A DNA stretch of 57,904 nucleotides from Rachicladosporium sp. CCFEE 5018 (GCA_002077045.2 KZ111166.1:6308-64211); one strand, 5' to 3'. Positions 1-10,926 are shown, counted from the first letter of the stretch. The notes: generated from the sequence alone by a model not told the origin. Program-made: numbers and translations.

Positions 1-14
1 ACACGTGCATTCAC

Positions 15-3000
15 ATGGCGCAGAACGCACCGCACGCTCGCTATCAATACGTGCCGCCCTACGACTACTCATCTTACATTGCTAGTTCACGAGCAAACAC
101 ACTCCCTCCGCTGCAGACTGATCCGCACCCTCCACCCTCCCCTACTCGGCAGCACGAGCGAGCTGCATCCATCCCCTCTTTGGCGCCATGGACTAGTCCG
201 TACGACGTGAGTCCCATCATGTCGCGCAGTCCCAGCGTCGCGGGCTCGGATCGCTTCTCAGCCGTATCGGGCATTACTGGATACTGGCCGCAGAATCCTC
301 TGCATGTCCACCCGGCTGCTGCGTATGTCGCTGAGCTGGGCGCTGCGCAAGTTGTCAGTGAATACCGCGGAACGCACAAGGAGACTGTGTCGAGCGACGA
401 CGATGACAGCAATGCCAACAGGGATGACGTGCAGTTCGGCGAGCCGGCTCTGGAGCTCATCAATTCCTTCCTTGACAATCTTCTGTACAGTATCTTAGCT
501 AGCGCACGGTCGACGAGTCTGTCTGCGCTGCGACCTGCGGTGACGGATGTGCTAAAGTCACGACTGGCAAAAGAAGCCATCTCTAGCGCAGATGAGGAGT
601 TGCAAGAGCTACTCGCTGGCGGAGAGGAAGAAGATGACAAAGCCCAGACGACGCCAAAGGAGAATGCGCGGAAGTGGGACCTCGAGCTTGTATGGAAACG
701 CACACGGCTACGCGTGATGGTATACATGCGCCTAGGTGAGATGGAGGATGACGACGAGGAGAAGTACGTCAAGGAGCAGGAGTTGTTCTCCGGCCGCGAG
801 TTGGACAGCCGAAGGTTCTCAGCCAATTCTGGCCTCGTCTCATGGTCTGCTGCGATCTTCTTGACCTCAGTGCTGGAGTATGTCGCTGAGCAGACACTGC
901 AAATATCGGGATCGGCAGCTTATGCACGTGCCCGACGCCAGAGTCGCACTGCGCTGAAGGCGTTGCAATCGCAAGATCGAGTGCTTGTCGAAGAGTACGA
1001 TGTGGAACGCGTGGCGCTGGATTCACGTGTGGGCAGGCTTTGGCGCACGTGGAGGAAGACATTGCGAAGTAATAACACCCGACCGACTACACCGACTCAA
1101 CGAGGGATGATGAGGTCAAGGCGTAACTCGTATCGAGATGGGATTGCGGCCGCGTTGGGTAGGCAAGACGAGCACATGTCGAGCGGAGAGGAGAACGGGG
1201 TGCCTGCAGTGCCTAGGGGTTTCTCGCCGGTGGATGTGCCAGAGATGGAGCACCCGGAACACGTCATTGCTTCGAATATCCCACTGCCAATGGGCGATGC
1301 GCGGCGAGATGTGGACGAGATCGAAGTGCCTGGACTGGCCAGAGATCCTGATCGGAGCTCGGAAGAAGATGACATACATGTCGAGAGCAAAGCCCTGCGA
1401 CGGAACAGCTTCACACATCCTTTGCTTCCGGGCATGGTGAATGGTCTGCCGACTCCTGCAAATTCGACATCGCCAGCGTCGCCAGCGCCGACTAAGTTGC
1501 CTTTCTTCAAGCCACTGCTTCAGCGCCAACGCTCGATCTCCGTACCAACTCCGCTGCGTACACCGATGCTTGAGATACCTGGCGCGTTTCCGACCTTCCA
1601 AGACGAGGATGAAGAGAAGGTGGCGCCAGTCGCAGTGGATGACGATGCTAGAAGTCCGTTGGAAAAGGTGCCGGAAGTAGATGATACACTCGGGCCGGAT
1701 CACAAGCCCGAGGACGTTAAGGTATTGCTAGACAAAGTTGCTGGTGGAGCGCCCGCGGAGCCGGAGACCGAAGAGCAGAAGGCGAAAAGCCAAAATCATG
1801 GCTTGATCGCTGCGGGCGTGGCTGGTGCGACTGCTCTAGCTGGTGTCGCGACTGCAGCTGTGTTGGGTAAGCGTGATGAGGACGATGTGGACAAGTCCAG
1901 AGCAGAGCCCGAGACAGCAGCAGTAGAGAGATCGCTTGCACCAGCCCGTGTGCGCTCGGCTGAGGAGATCGAGGAGCTAGACAAGAGGAAGTCAATGATG
2001 GACATTAAGGCTGTGATCGCTGAGCAGGAAGGGCGCAGCTCCAGGAGCGGGTCGCTAGCGCCAGCGTCTGCTGCTGACGTTCAAAGACCTGCCCATGCTA
2101 ATGGCATAGCAGCACCACACGAGTCAGAACGCAAGCTGTCGTCTGCTAGTTCGAACAAGAGCTTTACCCTCGGAGAGCCGCGCGGTGACAAGTCACTTGC
2201 GGCTCCTGGACCACATGCAGTCGACTCCGGTGCCCGCGAAACCGAGCCGAATACAGGGACCAATACACATGACGCCGCACTCGGTACAGCGGCCCCTGGA
2301 AGTCGAGCAGAAACGCCTCAAGATGCTTCTGCCTTCGCCAAGTTCGCTGAAGGCGCATCGAGATTGCGTGGCATCACTGCGCTCAATACTGAGCAACCGG
2401 AAAGTCAGTCTGACACTCCATCACGCGCGAGCAGACGCGACGCACCGCTGTATATGCCAGCACCGGCAAGCATCGTCAACAAGCACGTCGAGCAGCCAGC
2501 GTACGCCTCTTCCCCTATCTCGCAGTCAGGTACAACAACGCCACAGCGTGTCCAGCCAGGCTCAGGCAACGCGACGCCTATATCAGAGAAGCCACGGGAT
2601 GAGCGGGACTTCTTGCCCAGTCGAAGTCGCAGGAACTCTCTCGAGAGGCGAGCTACGCTTGACGCAGACAAGATGCGACCTTTCGTGATACCGCAGACGC
2701 CGAACGGTGAGCCGAGAGAAGGTTACATGACGCGAAGTCGAAGGGCGAGCCTTGAGCGCAGGGCGACACTTGACGAGGGCAAGATGCGAGGACTCGGAAT
2801 GTCTCCGAATGAGAGTACTCGTGCTGCGCCGCCACAGCAAAAGGTTGACACGACTCCCTTGCCTGCTGCCGGAAGTGGCATTGCAAGCACAGGCGAGTCT
2901 GGGTCTGGAGCTCCAACAGAGTCGCTAGTTGCAGTGGGGGCCTCCAATGAGATGACAGCACCGCAAACGTCACTTCTCACACCTATGCCGCTAGCGCCAC

Positions 3001-4898
3001 AGAAGCAAGAGACCTCCGACATTCCGGCGTCCCAGCTTCTGTCCACCCCAATGAAGTCGGGTGCTGCAGCTGCCATGTCAGGAGCGGTGACGCCGCCCGC
3101 CATCACAAGTGCTAGCATTCGAGGGCCTGAGGACTTCGACGCTTTGGTGCAGGGTGCTGACACGGCGAAGTATACTCTTACACCGGAGACTGTACGCGAT
3201 GTTCCGACTGCGGTGGTGTCTCAACCCCCTGCGGAACTCAGACCGGTGGAGAACAAGCGGGTGTCGATGGTAGCCAACGGAATCGCCCCGCAGGCCGTCG
3301 AGAGCACTCCCACACAGCTTTCAGAAGCCCCGTCTGGACCAGCAGAAGCATTGCGTAAGCTTGAGCAACCACAGGAGGACGACAGGCGAGCAAGTCGTAG
3401 TCAGACCAGCAAGCAAGCCACGTCTGCGCAGGTACCGACCAACAAGACCGCTGACAGGGAGCTGACGACGGAAGAGAAGATTGCTCGCCGTCGATCCACT
3501 TCGAAGCCGCCTCCGCGTAACACGAGCGAGCATCGACGCAGCGGTCTCATAGCACGCGAGCCTCAGGTCGTGACCGAAAGCATTCGTGACTTCGCCGACT
3601 TCATCCGCTCGACAGGTCCCGATAAGGAGCCGACGTTGTACCAGATTACCACCAACAATCGCTCAACTACGTCGCTGCACTCTCTCCGCTCAACTGTAGG
3701 TAGCACCCGCGAACGCTCGCAAAGCATAGGCGCCATGAGCCTCTCCAACGACAAAGACGTCGGCCGCACAAAGTCCCTGACGCAGAAAGACATGATTCAT
3801 AACAACATTCCTCCTGTGCCACCCATGCCCGCCGGGTCCACACGCCCTTCGCGAGAAGCAAGGGGCGCCACAGGTGTGAGCTCGAGCAATAACGATTTGA
3901 TCAACTTCCTGCGCGACGGGCCGGATGGTAAAAACGGGGATCACCGGATTTCGAGGACTGTCGCGCCGTTTAGGAATACCATGGACTCTGATCAACTGAG
4001 GGAGGATTTCCACACTGGGCATGCTGGGTATTCGACGTTGAATACTGCTGTGGGCAACGTGAATGGTGACGGGCCGAAGAGTGCTGGGAGTGTTAAGTCT
4101 CCGGCTGTGAGTTACGGGTCTGCACCACCACCGCCAGCTGCGAAGATGAACGGAGCTGGAAGCTACGCGACGCCGGCTGCGGCACATCCTGCTCACAGCG
4201 GGCAGCCTAGCCGTCTGTCAGCGGGCAACTTGCTCGCTGCGCCTGGCAAGCCGCCAGGCGGCGACTTTGAGAAGAAGCGGTATCACAACAAGGATCCGTA
4301 CGCGATTGACATGGACTCGGACGAAGACAATGACGATCTCCTCACAGCTCTCCCACCAACTCGTGGTAGACAGGAAGAAAGTCTAGCAGACTTCCTGCGC
4401 AACACCGAACCGCCTTCCGATAACGCACCCAAACCCATCGTGGCAAATGCAGCAGCAGGCCGAGCAGCTAGCTTGACCTCCGCAAACAGCTCAGCAGTGC
4501 CACTACTAGACCCCGATCGCACGCGCTCCCTGCAGACTCCCTACTCCGCTTCCATCACATCCACATCCACAGCATCGAAGCCTCGCGGCCTGAAGCTAGA
4601 AGCCCGCGAACCTGTAACGAAGCCCTCGAACGTCTCAAAGTCGACGACTAGCGATCTAGCGGAGTTCTTCCGCACTTCTGAGCCGCCGGCCGGTAGCGCG
4701 CCGGCTCCTGTAGTGGGCCGGAGTGGAGGGAGGGGCAGTGCTGCTGCGGTTGGCAGAGGGAGTGGGGAGAAGGAGGTGAAGCAGAAGAAGGGGATGTGGG
4801 GTGGTGTAATGGCTTTTGCGAAGGGACTGGGGAGAAAGGGATCGAGTGATGGGAGTGCGAGGGAGGGACAGGGCGTGAAGTGGGGCGGGAGGAAGTGA
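15..4898 (+). CDS. Large low-complexity protein with histone-fold-like N-terminal region
   Basis: Single open frame of 1627 residues beginning 14 bases into the window, so an upstream exon cannot be excluded. I do not recognise a named family. Residues about 140-180 and 270-305 are predicted helical and ordered; the second stretch contains SAAIFLTSVLEYVAEQTL, which resembles the central helix of histone H2A (AAVLEYLTAEIL). The rest is Ser/Pro/Ala-rich and probably disordered. It has a short Ala/Gly/Val hydrophobic run near residues 598-617, two copies of an RSRR.SLERRATLD repeat (near 870 and 907), and four copies of a D/EF.R.xxPP-like short motif (near 1190, 1294, 1455 and 1545). The C-terminus is Gly/Lys-rich. 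Its last 253 codons recur at 15396-16153 with only two amino-acid changes noted. Function unknown; a chromatin or scaffold role is a guess from the histone-like helix. Confidence 0.85.
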   Translation: MAQNAPHARYQYVPPYDYSSYIASSRANTLPPLQTDPHPPPSPTRQHERAASIPSLAPWTSPYDVSPIMSRSPSVAGSDRFSAVSGITGYWPQNPLHVHPAAAYVAELGAAQVVSEYRGTHKETVSSDDDDSNANRDDVQFGEPALELINSFLDNLLYSILASARSTSLSALRPAVTDVLKSRLAKEAISSADEELQELLAGGEEEDDKAQTTPKENARKWDLELVWKRTRLRVMVYMRLGEMEDDDEEKYVKEQELFSGRELDSRRFSANSGLVSWSAAIFLTSVLEYVAEQTLQISGSAAYARARRQSRTALKALQSQDRVLVEEYDVERVALDSRVGRLWRTWRKTLRSNNTRPTTPTQRGMMRSRRNSYRDGIAAALGRQDEHMSSGEENGVPAVPRGFSPVDVPEMEHPEHVIASNIPLPMGDARRDVDEIEVPGLARDPDRSSEEDDIHVESKALRRNSFTHPLLPGMVNGLPTPANSTSPASPAPTKLPFFKPLLQRQRSISVPTPLRTPMLEIPGAFPTFQDEDEEKVAPVAVDDDARSPLEKVPEVDDTLGPDHKPEDVKVLLDKVAGGAPAEPETEEQKAKSQNHGLIAAGVAGATALAGVATAAVLGKRDEDDVDKSRAEPETAAVERSLAPARVRSAEEIEELDKRKSMMDIKAVIAEQEGRSSRSGSLAPASAADVQRPAHANGIAAPHESERKLSSASSNKSFTLGEPRGDKSLAAPGPHAVDSGARETEPNTGTNTHDAALGTAAPGSRAETPQDASAFAKFAEGASRLRGITALNTEQPESQSDTPSRASRRDAPLYMPAPASIVNKHVEQPAYASSPISQSGTTTPQRVQPGSGNATPISEKPRDERDFLPSRSRRNSLERRATLDADKMRPFVIPQTPNGEPREGYMTRSRRASLERRATLDEGKMRGLGMSPNESTRAAPPQQKVDTTPLPAAGSGIASTGESGSGAPTESLVAVGASNEMTAPQTSLLTPMPLAPQKQETSDIPASQLLSTPMKSGAAAAMSGAVTPPAITSASIRGPEDFDALVQGADTAKYTLTPETVRDVPTAVVSQPPAELRPVENKRVSMVANGIAPQAVESTPTQLSEAPSGPAEALRKLEQPQEDDRRASRSQTSKQATSAQVPTNKTADRELTTEEKIARRRSTSKPPPRNTSEHRRSGLIAREPQVVTESIRDFADFIRSTGPDKEPTLYQITTNNRSTTSLHSLRSTVGSTRERSQSIGAMSLSNDKDVGRTKSLTQKDMIHNNIPPVPPMPAGSTRPSREARGATGVSSSNNDLINFLRDGPDGKNGDHRISRTVAPFRNTMDSDQLREDFHTGHAGYSTLNTAVGNVNGDGPKSAGSVKSPAVSYGSAPPPPAAKMNGAGSYATPAAAHPAHSGQPSRLSAGNLLAAPGKPPGGDFEKKRYHNKDPYAIDMDSDEDNDDLLTALPPTRGRQEESLADFLRNTEPPSDNAPKPIVANAAAGRAASLTSANSSAVPLLDPDRTRSLQTPYSASITSTSTASKPRGLKLEAREPVTKPSNVSKSTTSDLAEFFRTSEPPAGSAPAPVVGRSGGRGSAAAVGRGSGEKEVKQKKGMWGGVMAFAKGLGRKGSSDGSAREGQGVKWGGRK

Positions 4899-5234
4899 TG
4901 TACCTTGCGTGGCTTTGCTATGTATTTAGGGTGGGAAAGCGTGGGAATGGGGATGGATTTGGATTTCTACCTATGTGGAGCGTTGGACGAGCGAGCGATA
5001 TCTTGGATCTGGGAAATGGCATATGGATGGAATGGGATCTAGATGGAGGTGGGATTTGTACATATAGGCTCTTTTGTAGTGGAGGATGGATCTTAGTCGA
5101 CGGAGAGAGATCTGAAATGGATGGGATGCTGTACAGTCAACATCTTTGTCTTCTGAACATATCGTCTTAGTTGCCGCGCTTAGTGTTCATGATTCTGCAG
5201 CGTCATGGTAGTACATCTATCTATACAGCTCTAT
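4899..5234. other. Convergent 3' intergenic region
   Basis: Tail-to-tail spacer between the large low-complexity gene (+) and MRPL22 (-). It is G-rich near the first stop codon and holds no credible gene. It is repeated with few changes at 16154-16489, so it is conserved between the two segment copies. Confidence 0.7.
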
Positions 5235-6290
5235 CTACCACGAGTAGTACTGCCCTCTCATACCCTGCACCGGCCGATCCGGCAATGGCACCCACACCTT
5301 GTTCAACCGTTCCTTTAGCCTCTTCGCCTCCCTCTCCCGCCACTCGCGTACCCGTGTAGCCTCCTCCTTGAGCACCACACTAAGACTCGTCCACGGCGTC
5401 CGCATGATGAACACCCTCCCTCGTGCTCGATAATCCGGCAACTTTCCATACGGTCCCCGTCCAACCCACGCCTGATCAATATAAATCTTCGACTCATCCT
5501 TGACCGCATACCTCGACCCATCCTTCAACTGGATTGATAAGGGTTCTGTCGTCTCAGCACCTATAAGTCCTGACTTCGGCGATGGAGCTGCGATTTCCGT
5601 CCCAGCACCACCCACTCCCATCCCTCTCATAACCACCGCCTCATCCCTAGCCGCTTCAAGCACCTTCAACACCTCCCCCGCAACCTTCTTCTTCGAAAAC
5701 CGCATCTGCACCATAGCCTCCTCCAGGCCTTTACCCTGAATCTGTCTGGCCAACATCCCCAGCTTCTTGATACTCGTCTTCAAATTCTCACTCTTGAGTA
5801 AATGCTCGCGCTCCGTCCGTTTCACAAACTCCTCCTTACTCAGCCGCCCGCCCTTCCGCACCATCTGAATGACCTTCTTCCTCAGCCACCGTTCCCGCGC
5901 ATTCGGATCCGGATCAAGCACCCGCGCCATATTCGCCGGATCTCGCGGCGGCTCGGTAGAGATTGGTTCGGAGACTGTCTGGGTTTGTTGAGCGCGGGCT
6001 CGGCGGTCGTCTTCGAAAATTGAGCTTGCGGGTAGGTCACCGGGGGTGGACATTTGTTGTTGGGCTTGGGCCATTTGTTGCGCGGCGAGATCGGGAGTAT
6101 TGACGTTGTCGCGTTTGTAGGCTTCTAGGATGGGGTTTGAGGTTGTTGAGGGAGGATCTGAGGAGGAGGAGGCGTGGCGGCGTTGGCGGAGGGGGAGGGG
6201 GGTTTGGAAGTGGGCTCGGGGGAGGGAGGTGGTGGCGTCTAGGGCTTTGCAGCGGGGAGCGAGGCGGCGAAGGGGCGTGGAGGGGTTCAT
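5235..6290 (-). CDS. MRPL22: Mitochondrial large-subunit ribosomal protein uL22m, copy A
   Basis: Uninterrupted 351-residue protein. The Arg/Ser-rich, acid-poor N-terminus (MNPSTPLRRLAPRCKALDAT) looks like a mitochondrial presequence and is followed by a Gln-rich linker. The uL22 core follows from about residue 165: KTSIKKLGMLARQIQGK, then MRFSKKKVAGEVLKVLEAAR, then the strand and hairpin KIYIDQAWVGRGPYGKLPDYRARG that lines the peptide exit tunnel in this family. The long fungal C-terminal extension ends in QYYSW. Expected role: structural protein of the 54S mitoribosomal subunit. It is divergently oriented to OMA1-like gene A1. Copy B at 16490-17539 differs mainly in the presequence and linker. 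Confidence 0.9.
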   Translation of the reverse strand: MNPSTPLRRLAPRCKALDATTSLPRAHFQTPLPLRQRRHASSSSDPPSTTSNPILEAYKRDNVNTPDLAAQQMAQAQQQMSTPGDLPASSIFEDDRRARAQQTQTVSEPISTEPPRDPANMARVLDPDPNARERWLRKKVIQMVRKGGRLSKEEFVKRTEREHLLKSENLKTSIKKLGMLARQIQGKGLEEAMVQMRFSKKKVAGEVLKVLEAARDEAVVMRGMGVGGAGTEIAAPSPKSGLIGAETTEPLSIQLKDGSRYAVKDESKIYIDQAWVGRGPYGKLPDYRARGRVFIMRTPWTSLSVVLKEEATRVREWREREAKRLKERLNKVWVPLPDRPVQGMRGQYYSW

Positions 6291-6711
6291 GATGGGCAGT
6301 TCGATACGTGAGGCTCACTGCGCGATGTGATATCGATTTCTTGCTGCTCGGGAGTGTCTCTCGTTGGTGTCGAACTCCAATGCCCTAGCGTGCGGGAATC
6401 CCGCTCCGGCCACTGAATCTACTGAGTTTAATCAGATGGACATACATATGTACATGTATGAAGCCACACTTGTCCGCTGAGCTTGACACCGAGTCCGCGA
6501 CTGTCCGGAACTATATTCACGTGAACATCGTTGTTGTCTCAGGTGTTGATTCACGACGATGAGCACATGGCTCCATCGCTCGATAAAGTGATCTCGCTTG
6601 GACTCCAGCCCGCCAAGAGGTCTATCCACCAGGGGTGCTCCTCTGCGTGATAGACACTAATTCACAGTGAGTACTTGACGCGACCAGCCCACAGTTAGGA
6701 CTGGTCATGTC
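6291..6711. promoter_or_regulatory. Divergent promoter region between MRPL22 and A1
   Basis: 422-nt head-to-head spacer. The first ~130 nt (to about 6430) can be aligned with copy B (17540-17690), sharing for example CGAACTCCAATG and GCGGGAATCCCG; beyond that the two copies diverge completely. This is therefore the left boundary of the hypervariable block. No gene seen. Confidence 0.6.
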
Positions 6712-8150
6712 ATGTTCGTGGTCTCCGGCGGCTCTCCACGAGCGAGCATCTGCTCCGCCAAACGGTCGCTACAGCTGAAATCATACCTGCATGGTGGACG
6801 CTCTTCTACCAAGTCCCCTGGCAAGTCCGGGAGGCAACGTCTGCCAGTGTTCCGCGCGCCTAAGCCTGTCGCTTCGGCGGAGAAATCGGCACAGTGGACA
6901 CCTCCGCCCAACTACCGCCTGAACACGCTGCGTGGAGCGGCGAGAATCTGCCTTCCCGCTGTAGCCGCAGTCGTTGTGTACTATATCGGATCTGAGGCAC
7001 GTTACTTGTGGCTTCGTCACGAGACCGTGGCGCTGACGGGACGAGAACGTTATGTGGAGGGACTTGACGTGACGCAGTATGACAGGGCCTCGTCACTCAC
7101 GGAGTCGGTGTCGAAGCCTCCGGCTGCAGTGAAGGACATTGCAGAGCGAATACCCTCACTTAACGAGGTAGCCGAGCATATAGTGCGGCCGGGTGGTTTG
7201 CCACTGCCACCTGATCTACCTCAAGTTGCATATGCACAGAGCCTACTCGACAAGGTTGCCGCGGTCACGGGATTGAAGATCACGCTGACTGTGCTGAACT
7301 CAATAAGTACGTAGCCACGTCAACCCATACCACAAGACCCTACTAACGAATCAAATCAGACGATTGCCGATGCATTGTAGTAGACAACGCAAACATATGC
7401 GCTGGCGTTGGCTTATTCAGTATCCTCGAGAATGACGCAGAATTAGCCGCCGCCTTGAGCCATAGCACGGCTCAGATCCTTGCCGGACGCGTCAAAGAGG
7501 TCAATGATGAAGCGCTCCTGAACGTACGACTTCACCAGGGCATCGATGGTATCATGTCAAAGATCCTTCTATGCATGTCATTTGGCGTGATGGGTGTCGG
7601 TGCACTAATGTTATGGCTCGAATTATCAAGCGCTGCTACGGTCTCCGTATGCGGGACCATATTCCACATACCACGCACAGCTCTCCGCATCTCACACGAA
7701 CGTAGCGCTCATGCTAGGGAAGATGAGGCGAATTACCTTGGCATGCTACTCATGGCCGTAGCAGGATACGATCCTGGAGCTATGGTAGTCTACTGGCGGG
7801 ACCTTGGACCGCGGCGATCCCATTTACACCAGCGACTTCACTCGAGGTATGGCACGACACGGGTAGGGTCACTGTCGGACTGGCCGGATGTCCGCAGTTG
7901 GGTACATCTTCTTCATGGTAGTGTCGCCCCACTTGACCAGCTTAGCTGACTGTTCATATCCATGTATTCAACCGACCAAACAGCACAGGGACTCAAGACA
8001 GCTGCCCTGGCACGCGCGATCGTCGCGACCACGGGATCGAGTCCAGCTACCTTGAAATATGATTCACGTCTCAGAGAGCCAGCGAACGTAGACCTTCTAC
8101 ACCGATGGACGACCTTGAAGGAGGAGCAGCACATGAAGCAAAGTGTTTAA
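6712..8150 (+). CDS. OMA1-like (M48 family) pseudopeptidase A1
   Basis: Three exons by homology with its paralogues: 6712-7306, 7360-7901, 7989-8150 (432 residues); the second acceptor is the least certain junction. The N-terminus is Arg/Ser-rich (mitochondrial-type), followed by a membrane segment near residues 78-95 and the OMA1-family signature HETVALTGRERY. The position of the zinc site HExxH is HSTAQ at residues 232-236, so the catalytic Glu and second His are absent. The helix carrying the third ligand reads EDEANYLGMLLMAVAGYDP, with Asn where OMA1 usually has Asp. A second hydrophobic stretch lies between these motifs. True OMA1 is an inner-membrane stress protease; this protein should be unable to cleave. 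It occupies the same place as B1 (17997-19433) but is strongly diverged from it. Confidence 0.8.
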
Positions 8151-8751
8151 TGTAAGGTCGTAAGCGGGCGTTACTTCAGTTCTCTGCGAGGCAAGGTACA
8201 GGATGCGAAGACTGGGCGTTCCGTGCAAGAGGCTGAGGACGAGCCTTGTTCGAAACCTCTATGTGACTCTGTTCAAACTATGCTGTACCTGTGCAGCTTT
8301 CCGAGCCTCTGCTCTCTTTCTCGATAGACTTGCTTGTTATTGATATAGTTTGATGACAGGCTCGGCCAATGCTGCCTGTAATGCCTGTATAATAAGCACT
8401 GTAAGATCCCGTGTCGTCTTGCACTCTTGATGCCTCAGGACTCCTTGACTTCCTCTCCACTCTGCCACCTACGTTCATCTAAGACGCGCGACTACACCTT
8501 TCCATTAATCGCGATATCAACCATACAAGTCTATTACAAGCGATGCTGGTAGATGGCAGAGCGGCATTATTATGCCTAGAGATCGACCCGTGCGCATGGG
8601 TTATGGTCACACAGCATGGCGCTAAGAGGTCTCGCGTATCTCGCAGAGAGCACCCAATGTGAGCCGTCATATTGCTTTCATTTGACCGTTCTTTCTCTGA
8701 TGTCAGCCGCGCACACTTTCGTGCGCTGTTCCGCACCATCCCAGATTTCGT
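8151..8751. other. Spacer between A1 and A2
   Basis: About 600 nt with no supported gene. It contains the 17-nt element at 8610-8626 that also precedes A3 and B2. Confidence 0.6.
8610..8626 (+). promoter_or_regulatory. Shared upstream element, copy before A2
   Basis: CACAGCATGGCGCTAAG lies 126 nt before the A2 start codon. Near-identical elements lie 91 nt before A3 and 116 nt before B2 but were not seen before A1 or B1. It contains an ATG, so it could be an upstream start codon, or a binding site, or residual promoter homology. Confidence 0.5.
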
Positions 8752-10174
8752 ATGGCTCCGCGCCGTGGTTATGCGCGTCTATCATTACGATGTTGGGGTA
8801 CGGTCCAACCAAGTCTACGGCCAAGCTGCATTAGAGAGTATTCTCGGGGATCGCCTTTCCAACAGAACGAACAGCGGCCACCTGAACCGCGTCCGGGCTA
8901 TGGCGAAGCGTATCAGTCGCCTCAAGGAGCGGCATATGCAAGAACAAGACAGATCCTTACGCCGGCAGCTCCACTGATTTCTCTGCTTGTCGCCACGGCT
9001 TACTGGTATGGCACTGATGCTCATCTTGTACCCACTGTCCATGAGACTGTCCCTTTGACTGGCCGAGAGCGATACGCCGGCGAACCAATTTCAGCCTCTG
9101 AAGCAGACGGATCGCCACTTGAAATTCATGGTCTACAAGGAACCATCATCAATGAAGACAGGACTCGTGTCGCGATGCCGCCATCTGTGATCATGGCGAA
9201 CCTGATACTCCCTGAGACTGTACCTGGAATCCAGAATGCCCAGAGAATTCTCAACGGCATCGCAGCTGTTGCTGGCCTGGGCAGCATCAAGTTGGCGGTG
9301 CTGAACATCGCTAGTACGTTAAAGGTAACGTTCAAATCGGAAGGAGCTGACGGAGGTTCGCAGACGAATGTCGATGTATTGTCGCTGACAGTTCTACTCT
9401 GAGGGCTGGGCGTGGGCTCTTCTCGATTACCGCATCTGACGCCGAATTGGCTGCTGTACTGTCCTACGCAGTGGCACAGATCCTACTTAAGCACAATCGC
9501 GAGCTCAGCCATCGCTCACGCCTAGAAAGCCGTGTTCTACAGCACCCTGTATCCAGGGCCTTGTACTTTGAGACCTGGGTACTTGCGCTGTTGGCGGCGC
9601 CACTGCTCTACTACTTCAACTACCCGCTTGGCGTCGCTGTGTTAATGAGCGCTGCCATACTCGAAGCACCCGACCAATATGTGGCGTACCTGCACCGGGA
9701 TAACGCTCGAGTCAAGGAAGACGAAGCTGATTGCGTGGGTATGCTCCTCATGGCTGAAGCAGGCTACGATCCGGATGCCATGGTCACGTTCTGGAAAGGT
9801 CTGATGGAGCGTAGGGCGCGCCTGCACGCTAACATGAAGCAGCGAGGCCGCGACGCTGTGGCAGGCAATCTGGGGAATTGGGCTGCGATACGCGCCTGGG
9901 TATCTCTCCTGCTATGTGTCGCCCAACCTGATCAGGGCATCAGAGCTGACATTTGTGGCTAATGCAGACACCTACGCGAACCGCAGACGGCCTCGAAAGG
10001 GCAGAGCTTATACGGGACTACGTTGTTGCGAGCAAAGGCGGGGGAGATCTACCCAACTACGGCTTCGTCTCGGGCAAGCTCCCCTTTGGTCTGCATGCGT
10101 GGACCAAGTTTAAGGAGGATGTTGCGTGGCGAGGAAGACCAGTGGACGATAGATTCGACATCTGGCCACGATAG
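8752..10174 (+). CDS. OMA1-like (M48 family) pseudopeptidase A2
   Basis: Three exons: 8752-9313, 9364-9899, 9968-10174 (434 residues). Introns sit at the same places and phases as in A1. A basic N-terminus is followed by a membrane segment (about residues 76-90) and YGTDAHL, then the family motif HETVPLTGRERYAGE. The HExxH site is replaced by YAVAQ at residues 222-226; all three metal and catalytic positions of that motif are lost. The downstream framework is well kept: KEDEADCVGMLLMAEAGYDP. A hydrophobic segment of about 30 residues separates the two. The stop is followed by no obvious extra exon. Copy B of the segment has no counterpart at this place. The likely site is mitochondrial inner membrane; function is unknown and non-proteolytic by inference. 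Confidence 0.82.
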
Positions 10175-10926
10175 AGTGAGAACCGGTACCTTCTAGTTGC
10201 GTAGCGGTTGTGGCAATCTCCAAGAACCTGGTGGATCACCGCCGGTAGGTACGGGGTGCGAGCATGCTTCGTAGTCTAGCGACTGATGCCTACTGCAGCC
10301 ATAGTCTTCGATATACATACCGACTTGTCTTGACACGGTCTGCGAGTGCGAAGGATCGTTCTTGCGACGAACGTTCGAACACAGTACGGTGCGTTTCAGT
10401 GAGTCCACCACGAACGCAGAGAGAGTCAGCTTTGAGGAACCGACGCGTGAACCGGAGTATTGGCTTGAGGCGTGATCACGATAGCCATCTGATAGCAAGG
10501 CGGAAATCTGTATCCTCTGAGAGTAGCATATTGAGCATGGCGTTGATGGCTCGAGAATGCAACTTGTCCCCTTGGTCGATGAATGTCTTCAGACTCCAGT
10601 AGGCGCGGAACTGCCCCGCGATTCTACCCCCATTCTCCGTTTTGGCTCTGTATGAAGTTTCCATTGGCATGATGCGTCACTCATTTGTTCCATCAATGGC
10701 CTTGCTACCTGTCCCTCTGACCATAATGATAGCAAGCTCTTGCTGGGTAAATCGCATCAGCCGTGAACGCCGTGGATGCCAGCGCTTGCTCGGTCCATGG
10801 CGCACAGGAGTTGTGGTTGCACAGCATGGCACTAAGGTAATATTGCATAACACTCACATAATGCCAATATTCCCACCTCTGTTCGTCTTCTTTTCCATTC
10901 CTTCTCAATTGCGTCGCTGTAACGCG
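10175..10926. other. Spacer between A2 and A3
   Basis: About 750 nt without a supported gene. The only structure noted is the shared element at 10820-10836. Short open frames here have no recognisable content. Confidence 0.55.
10820..10836 (+). promoter_or_regulatory. Shared upstream element, copy before A3
   Basis: CACAGCATGGCACTAAG, one mismatch to the element before A2, lies 91 nt upstream of the A3 start codon. Confidence 0.5.

Noticed and set aside
5500..5739. Plus-strand open frame inside MRPL22
   Set aside because: Antisense shadow of the conserved uL22m coding sequence; repeated at 16755-16994 only because the gene is repeated.
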